From: Reinekea forsetii
GTDB lineage: Bacteria; Pseudomonadota; Gammaproteobacteria; Pseudomonadales; Natronospirillaceae
Reading direction: 5' to 3'
Assembly: GCF_002795845.1 (NCBI RefSeq)
Contig: NZ_CP011797.1
Coordinates: 2,828,001-2,892,000, forward strand
DNA: 64,000 bases
Shown: positions 15,804 to 25,013 of the stretch, in pieces
How the letters are laid out: each line of letters opens with the position of its first letter
Position numbering within the stretch: the stretch's first letter is position 1
Program-made: the position numbers and the translations under genes
The notes under the pieces: model-generated
Databases searched by the model: none
What the model was told of the DNA's origin: nothing
The model's input: the letters and a program-made list of their open reading frames with translations, nothing else

Positions 15804-18800
15804 ATGAAAAAACTCAATAGATACTTGCTCTTGCTATCTTTATTGTTGCCTGCCTTCAGTAGCGCAACAACCTATACCTTGCCAGCCGATACGGGGGTCG
15901 ATGCCTTGGGTTCGTGTAGTTATTCGAACAGCACTCTTACGGTAACCTGCGCTGGTGTTCGGCTCAATAACAACGACGTTTTAATAATCACCAGCAATCT
16001 AACATTAAATATCAACGGTGATTTAGAAATCAGAAGGAATGTGGTCATTAATGACGGTCAACCCTTTGACCTGACAATTTCAGTGACCGGTGACGTTGAT
16101 GCAAACCGGGATGATATTAGGGTGGTTGCAAATTTAATTGCAAACGGCGATATACAATTTGACGACAATCTAGAATGGGTAGGCACTATCACTGCAGGTG
16201 GTGGCATCCAAATTGATCAAAATGCCAACATTACCGGAAACCTAACGGCTAACAATTCACTTTCTTTTGGTTCCGGCTCTAACGTAGTCGGTTTTTGCAG
16301 TGCTAGCAGTGGGAATTTCGCAGCCTATTGTGCCTCACCACCGACCGATATCTCAGCCGGCTATTGTGAGAATTTCGAATCGGGTTATCCAGTCGGTTGG
16401 GCTGAGACAGGCAGTGGTAATTCAGGTATCAACAATGACACGGCGAACTCACCCACTAACAGTCTGTATTTAAGAAGCCAGAGCGTTCAGGTAACGACCG
16501 AATCTTATGATCTATCGCCCTATTCAGATGTTAATTTGGACATGTGGATTCGAGAAGGCAGCGATTCATTCAGTGAAGATCCTGATAACGGTGAAGACCT
16601 GCAGCTGGAATATCGCACCAGTACTGGCACCTGGCAAAGTTTACAAACCTTTAGTGCAGGCCCCCCGTATGGTGATATTTTCACACCGACCATTTCTTTG
16701 ACAGGCGCCCAACTGCACAACAACTTTGCCCTGCGCTTCAATAAAATAGCAGGCAATAGCGGTGACTATGATTATTGGCATATAGATGATGTTTGCCTAG
16801 TACCGGCCGCCGCGCCACCGCCAAGCACCTGCTTTACCGATGACTTTAACCGCACCGGCTTGGGCAATGACTGGGCTGTGACATCAAGCGACACTAACTC
16901 CAGACTGCCGAGCATTATCAATAACCGTCTCAACATTACGCAAGATTTAAACAATCAATCAACGGCTGCGACCCTGTTTCGTTTATTCCCCAGCGCAGGT
17001 AATAAGATTGTCGTTGAATTCGATTATTATGTTTATGGTGATCTGACTGGCGGTGGGGATGGGCTTGCGATGGTTTTTTCAGATTCGACGGTCGTACCAC
17101 TGCCAGGCGGTTACGGCGGCTCCCTAGGTTACGCGCCCAAGAATTCAATAGAAGGTTTCGCCGGGGGCTGGATGGGTATTGGCTTGGATGAATACGGTAA
17201 TTTTCTCAACCGCAATGACGGCGCGAAAAATGGTGGTTTTACCACCCTAGTCAGAGAGACCATTAGCATACGCGGGTCCGGGACCGGAACCAGCGGTTAC
17301 AACTACATAACCTCCAATGGTCAAATTCCGACCGTTCTCACCTTACCGTCGAGCTTATCACCCCCAATCTCGACCGCGAGCGGACATCGCTATCGGGTGA
17401 GTGTGGATCATGAAAATGGTACCAATGCCTATGTAACGGTCGAGCGGGATACCGGCGCTGGATTCGCGACCCTTGTCAGCCAGTTCGATTTGCTGGCCCA
17501 AACGGGCCAAGCCCCTATTCCAGAAAAAATGTACCTAACCCTAACCGGCTCAACCGGCGGTGCGAAAAATGCTCACGAGATCGATAATGTCGAAGTTTGT
17601 GCCAATGTGATTGAAGCGGCCGAGACCATCGACCATTACGAATTGGACCGCGATTTTAGCCAGGGCTTAACCTGCGAAGCGCTCAACATCGAAAGTCGCG
17701 CCTGTCTCGATGTGGCCTGCAGCACCGAAGTCAGTGGTGCGGTCATCACCACCGAATTCAGTCCCGTCACCGGTTGGGCCGGTTCCAATACCAAAACCAA
17801 CTACAGTAGCCGGGACAGCTTTGCGTTCCAACAGACCAGCCCTGGTATCGTGACGCTGGGGGTAGCCAGCTCAACACCAGACCTTAATCCGTTGTCCGTA
17901 GAACCGGTGCAATGCTATGTCGCCGGGATAGTACAGCCCAACTGTGAGGTTGCTTTTGCCGATACCGGGCTACGCTTCTTCAACCGAGGGTCGGGCAGCA
18001 GCAGTGCGATCTTGGACCTCGTTGCCGGGCAGCCGAGCGAATTCGACCTGCGCGCCATCTATACCGATGAAATCTCAGGGGAATGTAAGACACAGTTGTT
18101 TGACAGTGGGCCGGTCACTGCAACCCTGAGTACCGAATGCACCAACCCAAACACTTGTCTGGCTGGTCAGCAAGTTCTCTGGCAGGCACCGGCTGAGTCA
18201 CTCAATCTGGCCAATCCGCAAAATCCGGACGGTGGTAATCTTTGGAGCATGGCCGCGTTGCTTTTTGGTACCAATGTCACCGCCGGGTTTGAGCTCACGG
18301 CCCCGGATGTCGGTCTGCAGCGGCTGGATGTCAGCCTGCCATTACTCAACGTCGATGGTTCCCCGAGCGGCCGGCTTATCGAGGGGTCGGTCAGCCTGCG
18401 GACTCGACCGGCGTCCCTGGTCATCGCGGAGGTCGACATCAGTGGCACTGCGGTCGCCGGCGACCCCTTTCAGGTGACGATGCATGCCCTGGATGCCAAT
18501 AACAGTGTGGTACCAAGCTTCGGCCGCGTCAGTGGCCTCTATGATATGAACTGGGGCCTGTCCAGCTTGGCCGCACCGATCGGCGGCGTGCTCGGCACCC
18601 TGGTCGGTGATGCCGTGAACCGCTCATCGGCCAGCCAATGGCTCGGCCTGGATACCGGTATCGATGCGGACAGCTTTAACGAATCGATCACCTTTAGCGC
18701 CGCGAATGGGCTGTCTTACTACGAGGTGGGTGAGCTGAATTTGGTGGCGCAGATCGATGACTATTTAGGTTCAGGCGTCCCAGTGCAAAGCCCTAACACC

Positions 18801-19763
18801 CCTGCGGGGCGTTTCATCCCGGCCTTTTTGACGGCGACCCAGGTGGACCCGGCCACCTGGGGCAGTGACGCGTCTATTTACCAGGGTCAAGCGGGCAGCC
18901 TGACGGATCTCAGTTATGACCTAATCGCCTATGCCTCGGATGGTACGACGCCGCTGCGAAATTATAGCGGTAACGGGCTCAACACCAGCAGCCAAAGCAA
19001 CAGTCTACTCAAGCCAGTCGGTGCCGCTGCAACCGGTGGTGATCTGGAGAGCACTCTGGCCTGGACGGTGACGGGGGGTGGCGATTTTGATGGCATCATT
19101 CGTTTGATGGGCGCGGTGCCGGATCTGACCTGGCAGCGCAACCCTGTAGGGGTCTCACCCGGTGATACCCTTCTGAATTTAACCGATCTGCAACTTGCCG
19201 CCGCGGCCTTGACCGATGCGGATTCCGTGTGCGTTAAGCTCAACGCCCTAGGGACCTGCTTGGCTACCGCCGTGTCGCTGACACCCAGGGACTTACAACT
19301 TGTCCGCGCCGCCTTGCCGGCGCAGGTCGATGCCAGCACCAGTATGGCCTACATTGAAGTGAGATTAGAAGCTTTAGACCGATATGTTGCTGGCGAGCCG
19401 GTTTTCGAACTGCAAAGTACCGACAATGGCTTGGATACCAGTGTCTTTGCCGGTTTGGACTTTGACGCCTCGGTGCATGCCTGCACCCTAGCCACTAGCG
19501 CGAACTGTCCCAGCATCGCCGCGACAGTCAGCTTCACCGGGCCAAATGGCACCGGCCTCACCCTGATGTCGGGTGTGGGTAGGCTTACCGCAACATCTAC
19601 GACGCCGGTTTCCGGTCTAATGGGTGCTCAGTTAAATGCTCCGACCTGGCTCAGCTGGGATTGGGATGGCGATGGCGATCAGGAACTGGCGTCCACCGTG
19701 CTGATCTTTGGCGACTACCAGGGCCGCCCACCGTTGCTCTTTACCCGGCCCGGTGTCCGTTGA
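15804..19763 (+). CDS. mshQ: MshQ-like giant surface protein (DUF6701 type)
   Basis: Exported 1319-residue protein with a signal peptide ('RYLLLLSLLLPAFSSA'). Residues about 30-185 look like a right-handed beta-helix of short repeats ('LTLNINGDLEIRRNVVIND', 'GGGIQIDQNANITGNLTA'). Residues about 190-335 resemble a jelly-roll/MAM-like module beginning 'YCENFESGYPVGW'. Residues about 345-600 resemble an L-type lectin module ('GGGDGLAMVFSDS', 'GFAGGWMGIGLDEYGNF'). From about 610 to the end lies the region typical of MshQ (DUF6701), ending in 'RPPLLFTRPGVR'. The N-terminal third is visibly more AT-rich than the rest. Last gene of the msh module; a role as pilus-associated adhesin is inferred from position and lectin-like modules. 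Confidence 0.75.
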   Translation: MKKLNRYLLLLSLLLPAFSSATTYTLPADTGVDALGSCSYSNSTLTVTCAGVRLNNNDVLIITSNLTLNINGDLEIRRNVVINDGQPFDLTISVTGDVDANRDDIRVVANLIANGDIQFDDNLEWVGTITAGGGIQIDQNANITGNLTANNSLSFGSGSNVVGFCSASSGNFAAYCASPPTDISAGYCENFESGYPVGWAETGSGNSGINNDTANSPTNSLYLRSQSVQVTTESYDLSPYSDVNLDMWIREGSDSFSEDPDNGEDLQLEYRTSTGTWQSLQTFSAGPPYGDIFTPTISLTGAQLHNNFALRFNKIAGNSGDYDYWHIDDVCLVPAAAPPPSTCFTDDFNRTGLGNDWAVTSSDTNSRLPSIINNRLNITQDLNNQSTAATLFRLFPSAGNKIVVEFDYYVYGDLTGGGDGLAMVFSDSTVVPLPGGYGGSLGYAPKNSIEGFAGGWMGIGLDEYGNFLNRNDGAKNGGFTTLVRETISIRGSGTGTSGYNYITSNGQIPTVLTLPSSLSPPISTASGHRYRVSVDHENGTNAYVTVERDTGAGFATLVSQFDLLAQTGQAPIPEKMYLTLTGSTGGAKNAHEIDNVEVCANVIEAAETIDHYELDRDFSQGLTCEALNIESRACLDVACSTEVSGAVITTEFSPVTGWAGSNTKTNYSSRDSFAFQQTSPGIVTLGVASSTPDLNPLSVEPVQCYVAGIVQPNCEVAFADTGLRFFNRGSGSSSAILDLVAGQPSEFDLRAIYTDEISGECKTQLFDSGPVTATLSTECTNPNTCLAGQQVLWQAPAESLNLANPQNPDGGNLWSMAALLFGTNVTAGFELTAPDVGLQRLDVSLPLLNVDGSPSGRLIEGSVSLRTRPASLVIAEVDISGTAVAGDPFQVTMHALDANNSVVPSFGRVSGLYDMNWGLSSLAAPIGGVLGTLVGDAVNRSSASQWLGLDTGIDADSFNESITFSAANGLSYYEVGELNLVAQIDDYLGSGVPVQSPNTPAGRFIPAFLTATQVDPATWGSDASIYQGQAGSLTDLSYDLIAYASDGTTPLRNYSGNGLNTSSQSNSLLKPVGAAATGGDLESTLAWTVTGGGDFDGIIRLMGAVPDLTWQRNPVGVSPGDTLLNLTDLQLAAAALTDADSVCVKLNALGTCLATAVSLTPRDLQLVRAALPAQVDASTSMAYIEVRLEALDRYVAGEPVFELQSTDNGLDTSVFAGLDFDASVHACTLATSANCPSIAATVSFTGPNGTGLTLMSGVGRLTATSTTPVSGLMGAQLNAPTWLSWDWDGDGDQELASTVLIFGDYQGRPPLLFTRPGVR

Positions 19764-19769
19764 CACCGG
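19750..19769 (+). terminator. Hairpin over the mshQ stop
   Basis: CCGGTGTC (19750-19757) pairs with GACACCGG (19762-19769) across a 4-base loop and includes the TGA stop. Without a T-run it is only a weak terminator candidate, placed between convergent genes. Confidence 0.4.
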
Positions 19770-19833
19770 CCCCTTGGGGCTGAGAGTTGCAGAAGTCCGG
19801 TGGAGTCGGACACGACAATTGAGGGGGCGGTGC

Positions 19834-20178
19834 TTAGGCCACCCGTTGATCGGTCATAGACCACAGCAATAGGCGTTGGTCGATGCTGGGGTCGAAGCGC
19901 AGCAGACCGTCGTAGTTGAAACCACGAAAGGACAATAGATAGCGGCGCAGCAGACCAAATTGTGGACATGCCTCGGGAATCAAGGCAAAGGAGCCGTTTT
20001 GATCGAGCAGATACCAATACAGCTGATGATTAATTTGGCGTAATTCGGCGCGTGACAATTCATCGATCACCACATGAGTAATGGCACCGCTGGGCCGATA
20101 ATAGATCAGTTCGCCGGCTTCGATATGGAGCGAGCGGACAACCTCTTTTTGAGCAAGCAAGGACTGCCAAACGGTCAT
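19834..20178 (-). CDS. Conserved-looking small protein of unknown function downstream of motY
   Basis: I do not recognise this 114-residue protein. It has no signal peptide or membrane helix. The sequence starts 'MTVWQSLLAQKEVVRSLHIE' and contains an acidic/aromatic stretch 'LRQINHQLYWYLLDQNGSF' and a C-terminal 'SIDQRLLLWSMTDQRVA'. It starts three bases after the motY stop on the same strand, so the two are probably one operon; a flagellar motor or cytosolic accessory role is possible but unsupported. It ends 70 bases from the convergent mshQ stop. Confidence 0.7.
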   Translation of the reverse strand: MTVWQSLLAQKEVVRSLHIEAGELIYYRPSGAITHVVIDELSRAELRQINHQLYWYLLDQNGSFALIPEACPQFGLLRRYLLSFRGFNYDGLLRFDPSIDQRLLLWSMTDQRVA

Positions 20179-20181
20179 GGT

Positions 20182-21117
20182 TTATTTCGCCTCAAAATTG
20201 GGTAGGTCGCGCAACGGATCATCCGGGTCACCGGTGATGCGCTCAAACTGCACCGTCACACGACGGTTGAGCCGACGCCCGGCTGCTGTCGCATTGGTGG
20301 CGATCGGGTAACGCTCGCCGTGATAACGGGTGACGATTATCGCCGCGTCAATGCCTGCATTGACCAGGTAGTCGGTTACCTTGACCGCACGTTTTTCAGA
20401 CAGACGCCTGTTGTTATAACGTTCCCCTTGGCCATCGCTGTGGCCGTCGATAAACAGGGCTGAAACCAGACTATCGGCGTTCATATAGGTAACAATATTG
20501 TCGAGCATGGCCGTGGCCTGAGAGTCCAAACGCGCTCCGCCGCCGCCAAAGAGGACCGACGTGCGTTCTATTTGGCGAAAATTGACCGGTAACAATCCGG
20601 TTTGACAGGCCAGGTAGTCGTTGTAGAAGCTTTTAAAATTAACCGGCGAGATCTGCAGTCGGATTAGATCGTCACCGAACTTGGCCTTGCGGGTCAGAGT
20701 CGGTGCCATACCCGCCGTGAGCTCGTCCATCATCCGACCCGCTCGCGCCGTCTCGACGCGAATGGGAAATTTTCGATCGATCACTCTGGAATAGCCAAGC
20801 TCGGTGGTTAGTGCGCTGGAACGCCAAGCCGGTGCCTCGATCGTCAGCGCGGCCTGGCCCTCGGCCATTAGATTGCGCGTCGATTCCAAATAAAATTCCA
20901 AGGTATCACCGGCTTCTTGAAAGAATACCGCCAAACCGTATTGCGGGATCGGCTGATAAAACTTACAGTAAAACTCCGATGCATCGATGCGCCACTCGGT
21001 ATTGGTTAGGCCGGTACCCAGGTTGGCCGCTTGACTGTTAGCGGCAACACAGGCCAGAAGACCGGCCATGCAAGAGGAAAAAATCTGTCTGTAGTTGGCC
21101 ATAGCCTGCCGCTTCAT
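20182..21117 (-). CDS. motY: Sodium-type flagellar motor protein MotY (OmpA family)
   Basis: Periplasmic T-ring component that helps anchor stator units at the polar flagellum. A signal peptide precedes 'ANLGTGLTNTEWRIDASEF', and the N-terminal domain ('CKFYQPIPQYGLAVFFQEAG') is MotY-like. Residues about 185-300 are the OmpA-C peptidoglycan-binding fold ('ALFIDGHSDGQGERYNNRRL', 'SEKRAVKVTDYL', 'GRRLNRRVTVQF'). The length of 311 residues fits. The ATG at 21117 has GGAG eight bases upstream. It is divergent from rnt, and motY is near rnt in Pseudomonas too. Generic OmpA-like alternatives are less likely given the N-terminal domain. Confidence 0.85.
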   Translation of the reverse strand: MKRQAMANYRQIFSSCMAGLLACVAANSQAANLGTGLTNTEWRIDASEFYCKFYQPIPQYGLAVFFQEAGDTLEFYLESTRNLMAEGQAALTIEAPAWRSSALTTELGYSRVIDRKFPIRVETARAGRMMDELTAGMAPTLTRKAKFGDDLIRLQISPVNFKSFYNDYLACQTGLLPVNFRQIERTSVLFGGGGARLDSQATAMLDNIVTYMNADSLVSALFIDGHSDGQGERYNNRRLSEKRAVKVTDYLVNAGIDAAIIVTRYHGERYPIATNATAAGRRLNRRVTVQFERITGDPDDPLRDLPNFEAK

Positions 21118-21391
21118 CTCTATAACTCCGAATTAGATCAAGATACTGCAAGGTGTAGGCCAGTTTGGTTCTTTACACCAACAAAAAGCCTTAGCAATGT
21201 GAATCCACCCTACCGGCTTATTTTTCCAGCGTCCAAGTTGCAATGTCGAATGCAATGTCGAATGCGATAAGGAATGCGCCTGGCAGCGTGCCGGCCCAGC
21301 CCATCAAAGTGCATTACCCCTTACATTTCTAAGACAAATCATTAACATGTGCGCTTAATTTGTGCCTTTAGCCCGCTATTTCGGAGTGTAT

Positions 21392-22063
21392 GTGACCATT
21401 AATGCCCCAGAGAACGAACTGTCCGAACGATTCCGCGGTTACTATCCGGTTGTCATCGATGTCGAAACGGCCGGTTTCAATTCCCAGACCGATGCCTTAC
21501 TGGAAATTGCCGCCGTAACCCTAAAGATGGACAGCAGCGGCTGGCTCCTGCCCGATGAGAGTATTTTCTTTAACGTTAAACCCTTTGCTGGCGCCAACCT
21601 CGAAAGGGCCGCGTTAGAATTTACCGGCATCGATCCGTTTCACCCATTGCGCGAAGACGTTGATGAGGGCGAGGCCCTGGCTGAAATATTCAAGATGGTC
21701 CGCGCCGGCATGAAGGCCAACGGTTGCAAGCGCGCCATTTTAGTGGGTCACAACGCCACCTTTGATCACAACTTTGTCATGGCCGCGGCCGACCGGGCCA
21801 GCACCAAACGCAACCCCTTCCATCCCTTCTCGACCTTCGACACGTCGGCTCTGGCCGCTTTGGTCTATGGCCAAACGGTGTTGAAAAAAGCCTGCGATAC
21901 GGCCGAGATCGAATTTTCCACCAAAGAAGCCCACAACGCCGAATACGACACCCGTAAAACGGCTGAGTTGTTTTGCCGGATGATCAATCGCTGGAAGACC
22001 CTCGGCGGCTGGCCGCTCCCGGAACGTTCGGAATCGGGCGATGACACCGCCACTGGAGACTGA
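21392..22063 (+). CDS. rnt: Ribonuclease T
   Basis: DEDDh 3'-5' exoribonuclease that trims tRNA and other stable RNA 3' ends. Catalytic motifs are '[10 protein letters not shown]' (ExoI; Asp/Glu), '[12 protein letters not shown]' (ExoII) and '[10 protein letters not shown]' (ExoIII His and Asp). A GTG at 21392 is chosen because GGAG lies five bases upstream and the product (223 residues) matches the family; a GTG 30 bases earlier is the alternative. A thiamine-binding-type protein gene follows two bases after the stop. Confidence 0.94.
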   Translation: MTINAPENELSERFRGYYPVVIDVETAGFNSQTDALLEIAAVTLKMDSSGWLLPDESIFFNVKPFAGANLERAALEFTGIDPFHPLREDVDEGEALAEIFKMVRAGMKANGCKRAILVGHNATFDHNFVMAAADRASTKRNPFHPFSTFDTSALAALVYGQTVLKKACDTAEIEFSTKEAHNAEYDTRKTAELFCRMINRWKTLGGWPLPERSESGDDTATGD

Positions 22064-22065
22064 TA

Positions 22066-22365
22066 ATGAAATGCATGGCCGACCTTTGCGTTATCCCCTT
22101 TAATCAACAAATCTCGGTGGCCGATGAAATTGCCGCCTGCCACCGGGTCTTGCAGAGCTTTGATGTAGAGCTGCAGTTGCACGGCTATGGCACCAACCTC
22201 TATGGCGAATGGGATCAGGTCTTTGGTGCGATTAAGGCCTGTCATCAGGCGCTGCACGACAGCGGCATCGTACGAATCTCGTCGACCATCAAGGTCGGCA
22301 CCCGAACCGACAAGGACCAAACCATTGGTGACAAGATTCAAGCCGTCGAAGATCGCTTGGCTTGA
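22066..22365 (+). CDS. MTH1187-family thiamine-binding-type protein (UPF0045/DUF77)
   Basis: Small cytoplasmic ferredoxin-like-fold protein of 99 residues. The hallmark 'LHGYGTNLYGEWDQVFGAI' is the ligand-pocket motif of the family, and 'VRISSTIKVGTRTD' is the conserved second strand. Family members bind thiamine or derivatives in structures; the cellular role is uncertain. GGAG seven bases before the ATG supports the start. It is adjacent to and probably co-transcribed with rnt. Confidence 0.85.
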   Translation: MKCMADLCVIPFNQQISVADEIAACHRVLQSFDVELQLHGYGTNLYGEWDQVFGAIKACHQALHDSGIVRISSTIKVGTRTDKDQTIGDKIQAVEDRLA

Positions 22366-22433
22366 TTCAGCGCTGAGCCGCCTAGGCCAGACCATTCGAT
22401 GAATTGTGGCTAATTCTCGCCGATACTCTAAAC

Positions 22434-22451
22434 TGTCTCATTTTCGAGACA
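22434..22451. promoter_or_regulatory. Palindrome in front of the LysR gene, likely autoregulatory site
   Basis: TGTCTC-attttc-GAGACA is a perfect 6-bp inverted repeat lying 14 bases before the LysR start. It has the T-N11-A form of LysR sites and a position suited to autorepression. The assignment is inference. Confidence 0.5.
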
Positions 22452-22465
22452 ATGGCGGGTGCATC

Positions 22466-23350
22466 ATGGATCTGAATGGGTTGGTACTGTTCGTCGAAAT
22501 CATCAAGCAGGGTTCTATAACCCGAGCCGGCATGGTACTAGGCAAGCCTAAGTCGACTCTATCTCGCCAGTTGAGTGAATTTGAACAAACACTCGGGGTT
22601 AAGTTGGTTGAGCGCACCACCCGTCGGCTCGATCTAACCGAAGCCGGTCGTGAACTGTACGAGCAGTCGAAGGACCTGCTATCCGAACTGGGCGACATTC
22701 AGCACAGCATCGGCGCGTATCAGCGCCAACCCAAGGGCCAGCTGACCATTCTCTGGCCGCAAGAGCTGTTTACCGCTCAGATGGCGGAACTGATTGCCGA
22801 GTTTTTGCAGACCTGGTCGTTGATCAGCTTCTGCGGCACCCAATACAATGGCGCCACGCCGGCACCCGACAGCCAGTACGACCTACAATTTCTGCTCCAC
22901 CAACAACCGCTACCGGCCAGTGACTGGATCGGTCGTTCGTTAATGAGTATCCCGCATAATATCTATATCGCCAGTCATTGCCTTAACCGTGCACCCAAGA
23001 CGCTGGACGACATCCGCCATTGCCAATGTATTTTACAGTCGGGTGAAGATGAGTGGTTGTTTCGTCAAGACCAGCAGATTCACACCATCGCGGTACAGGG
23101 GCGGCTGACGTTGAACAGTCCGGATATGAGGCTGCAGGCCGCCATCCGCGGCTTGGGCGCAGTGCGACTGGCCAATTACTTGGCCGAGCCCTATGTGCGC
23201 CAGGGCGCTTTGACGGCATTGACCTTTAACGAGCGACCCGTGGCCGACACCCTCAGCGTGCTGTATCGAAGCCGGCAACTGCCGTTAAAAACCCGACTGT
23301 TCCTGGAGCACTTCCAGAATCATGTCGGGCGTCTGTACAGCACCCTGTAG
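22466..23350 (+). CDS. LysR-family transcriptional regulator
   Basis: Standard LysR layout: winged helix-turn-helix at residues about 1-60 ('LVLFVEIIKQGSITRAGMVL', 'STLSRQLSEFEQTLGVKLVE'), then a substrate-binding-like effector domain. The ATG at 22466 begins the canonical 'MDLNGLVLFVEII' and gives 294 residues; a GTG 60 bases upstream would place the palindrome inside the coding region. The target genes are unknown: neighbours are the thiamine-binding-type gene (same strand, about 100 bases away) and convergent orn. Effector unknown. Confidence 0.9.
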   Translation: MDLNGLVLFVEIIKQGSITRAGMVLGKPKSTLSRQLSEFEQTLGVKLVERTTRRLDLTEAGRELYEQSKDLLSELGDIQHSIGAYQRQPKGQLTILWPQELFTAQMAELIAEFLQTWSLISFCGTQYNGATPAPDSQYDLQFLLHQQPLPASDWIGRSLMSIPHNIYIASHCLNRAPKTLDDIRHCQCILQSGEDEWLFRQDQQIHTIAVQGRLTLNSPDMRLQAAIRGLGAVRLANYLAEPYVRQGALTALTFNERPVADTLSVLYRSRQLPLKTRLFLEHFQNHVGRLYSTL

Positions 23351-23366
23351 CGGACCGGCGGAGCGC

Positions 23367-23912
23367 TTATGCCAGCTGAATGAATTCGCTGCGGTAGTGC
23401 TTGAGTTCTTCAATCGATTCGATGATGTCATCTAAGGCCCGGTGACTGCCTTTCTTATTAACCCCCGCCAAGACCTCAGGCCGCCAGCGCTTGGCCAACT
23501 CTTTCAGGGTACTGACATCGATATTGCGGTAGTGACAATAGCCGTCCAGATCGGGCATATACTTGATCAGGAAACGACGATCTTGCCAGATCGAATTGCC
23601 ACACAGAGGCGACTCGCCCCGCTCAACCCAATCCTCCAGAAAGGCCACGGTCAGCGCCTCGGCTTGGGCGAGACTTATAGTGCTGGTGCGCACCTTTTCG
23701 GTCAGCCCGGAGGCGCCATGATGGTCGGTACACCATTCATCCATACCCGCTAGAACAGCCTCGGGTTGATGAATCACCAATTCCGGACCGCGGGCAATAA
23801 TATTGAGATCCTGATCGGTAACCAGGGTCGCTATCTCAAGGATTTGGTCGGTTTCGGGTTTCAAGCCGGACATTTCTAAGTCTATCCAGATCAAATTGGT
23901 TTTTTTATCCAT
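23367..23912 (-). CDS. orn: Oligoribonuclease
   Basis: Essential DEDDh exonuclease that degrades dinucleotides, including pGpG from c-di-GMP turnover. Motifs are '[11 protein letters not shown]' (Asp/Glu), '[19 protein letters not shown]' (Asp) and '[14 protein letters not shown]' (His/Asp). The ATG at 23912 gives 181 residues, the E. coli length, with AAAGG nine bases upstream; the frame extends to a TTG three codons earlier. Divergent from rsgA, an arrangement common in gammaproteobacteria. Confidence 0.96.
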   Translation of the reverse strand: MDKKTNLIWIDLEMSGLKPETDQILEIATLVTDQDLNIIARGPELVIHQPEAVLAGMDEWCTDHHGASGLTEKVRTSTISLAQAEALTVAFLEDWVERGESPLCGNSIWQDRRFLIKYMPDLDGYCHYRNIDVSTLKELAKRWRPEVLAGVNKKGSHRALDDIIESIEELKHYRSEFIQLA

Positions 23913-23987
23913 CAGGCGCAACCTTTAGGCAATGAAGGGGAGTATAATTAATCGTTCAGTATAACCGATTCCGAACCCTAGGGCCGC

Positions 23988-25013
23988 ATGAGTAAACGAA
24001 AGCTAACCCGCCAACAGCAGTTCCGGATCGATAAGGTGCAGCAAGAACGCCTTTCCCGTGTCCAAAAGAAAGACCAGTTTATCGAGCAGAAGATCGAGTC
24101 TGGCTCCCTGGGCGAACCCCAAAGTGGCCTAATTGTCGCGCATTTTGGGGCCACCATCGATGTTGAAGCGAGTACCGGTGAGCTGGTGCGCTGCCATGTG
24201 CGCAGCAATCTGCCGGTCTTGGTTACCGGCGACCAGGTTATCTGGCACAGCGACACCCAGAACAGTGAGCGCGGTATCATCAGCGCGGTGCAAGAGCGCC
24301 GCACGATCCTCACGCGCCCCGATGCGCGCGGTAAACTGCGCCCGGTGGCGGCCAATATCGATCGCATCATCATTGTCGTCGCCCCCGCGCCGCGGACGCC
24401 GGTCAACCTGATCGATCGCTATTTGGTCGCCACCGCGCACGACGATATCATGCCGGTCATCTTGCTCAATAAATTCGATCTAATCGATCAGGCCCCAGAG
24501 ATGCAGCTGGAGTTAAAGCAATATGAAGACCTGGGCTATCAGACGGTGATCGCCTCGATCAAGGACCCAGACGGCCTTAAAACCATTCAGGCTCTGGTGG
24601 CGGAGGGTAATTCGGTGTTTGTTGGCCAGTCTGGCGTGGGTAAGTCATCGATTATCGCCGAACTGTTGCCCGAGGCGGAAATCCGCATCGGCGAGATTTC
24701 AGAGGCAACCGGCAAAGGCCGGCACACCACAACGACCGCCAAACTCTATCATATCCCGAGCGGCGGCCAGCTGATCGACAGCCCCGGCATCCGGGAATTT
24801 GGTTTGTGGCACACCAACCCAGACGACTTGGCGCGGGGCTTTCCCGATGTCGATCAGTACGCGGCGCACTGTAAGTTTAACGATTGCACCCACACCCATG
24901 AGCCGAACTGCGGCGTCAAGGTGGCCATAGACGGCGGCAGAATATTGCAGCGTCGACTCGATAGCTTCTTGAGTATTCGCAACTCGGTCGATGAAGTGGT
25001 GATGCGAAGCTAG
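23988..25013 (+). CDS. rsgA: Small-subunit ribosome biogenesis GTPase RsgA
   Basis: Circularly permuted GTPase releasing assembly factors from the 30S subunit. After a basic N-terminus and an OB-fold region come, in permuted order, G4 'LLNKFDL', G1 'GQSGVGKSSII' and G3 'IDSPGIREFGL'. The C-terminal zinc knuckle has Cys/His residues in 'HCKFNDCTHTHEPNCG'. The length of 341 residues is typical. Its TAG stop abuts the stop of the convergent lipoprotein gene with no base between them. Confidence 0.95.
   Translation: MSKRKLTRQQQFRIDKVQQERLSRVQKKDQFIEQKIESGSLGEPQSGLIVAHFGATIDVEASTGELVRCHVRSNLPVLVTGDQVIWHSDTQNSERGIISAVQERRTILTRPDARGKLRPVAANIDRIIIVVAPAPRTPVNLIDRYLVATAHDDIMPVILLNKFDLIDQAPEMQLELKQYEDLGYQTVIASIKDPDGLKTIQALVAEGNSVFVGQSGVGKSSIIAELLPEAEIRIGEISEATGKGRHTTTTAKLYHIPSGGQLIDSPGIREFGLWHTNPDDLARGFPDVDQYAAHCKFNDCTHTHEPNCGVKVAIDGGRILQRRLDSFLSIRNSVDEVVMRS

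Noticed and set aside
21865-22395. Minus-strand open frame of 176 codons across rnt and the thiamine-binding-type gene
   Set aside because: Overlaps two well-supported genes on the other strand and has no recognisable domain.
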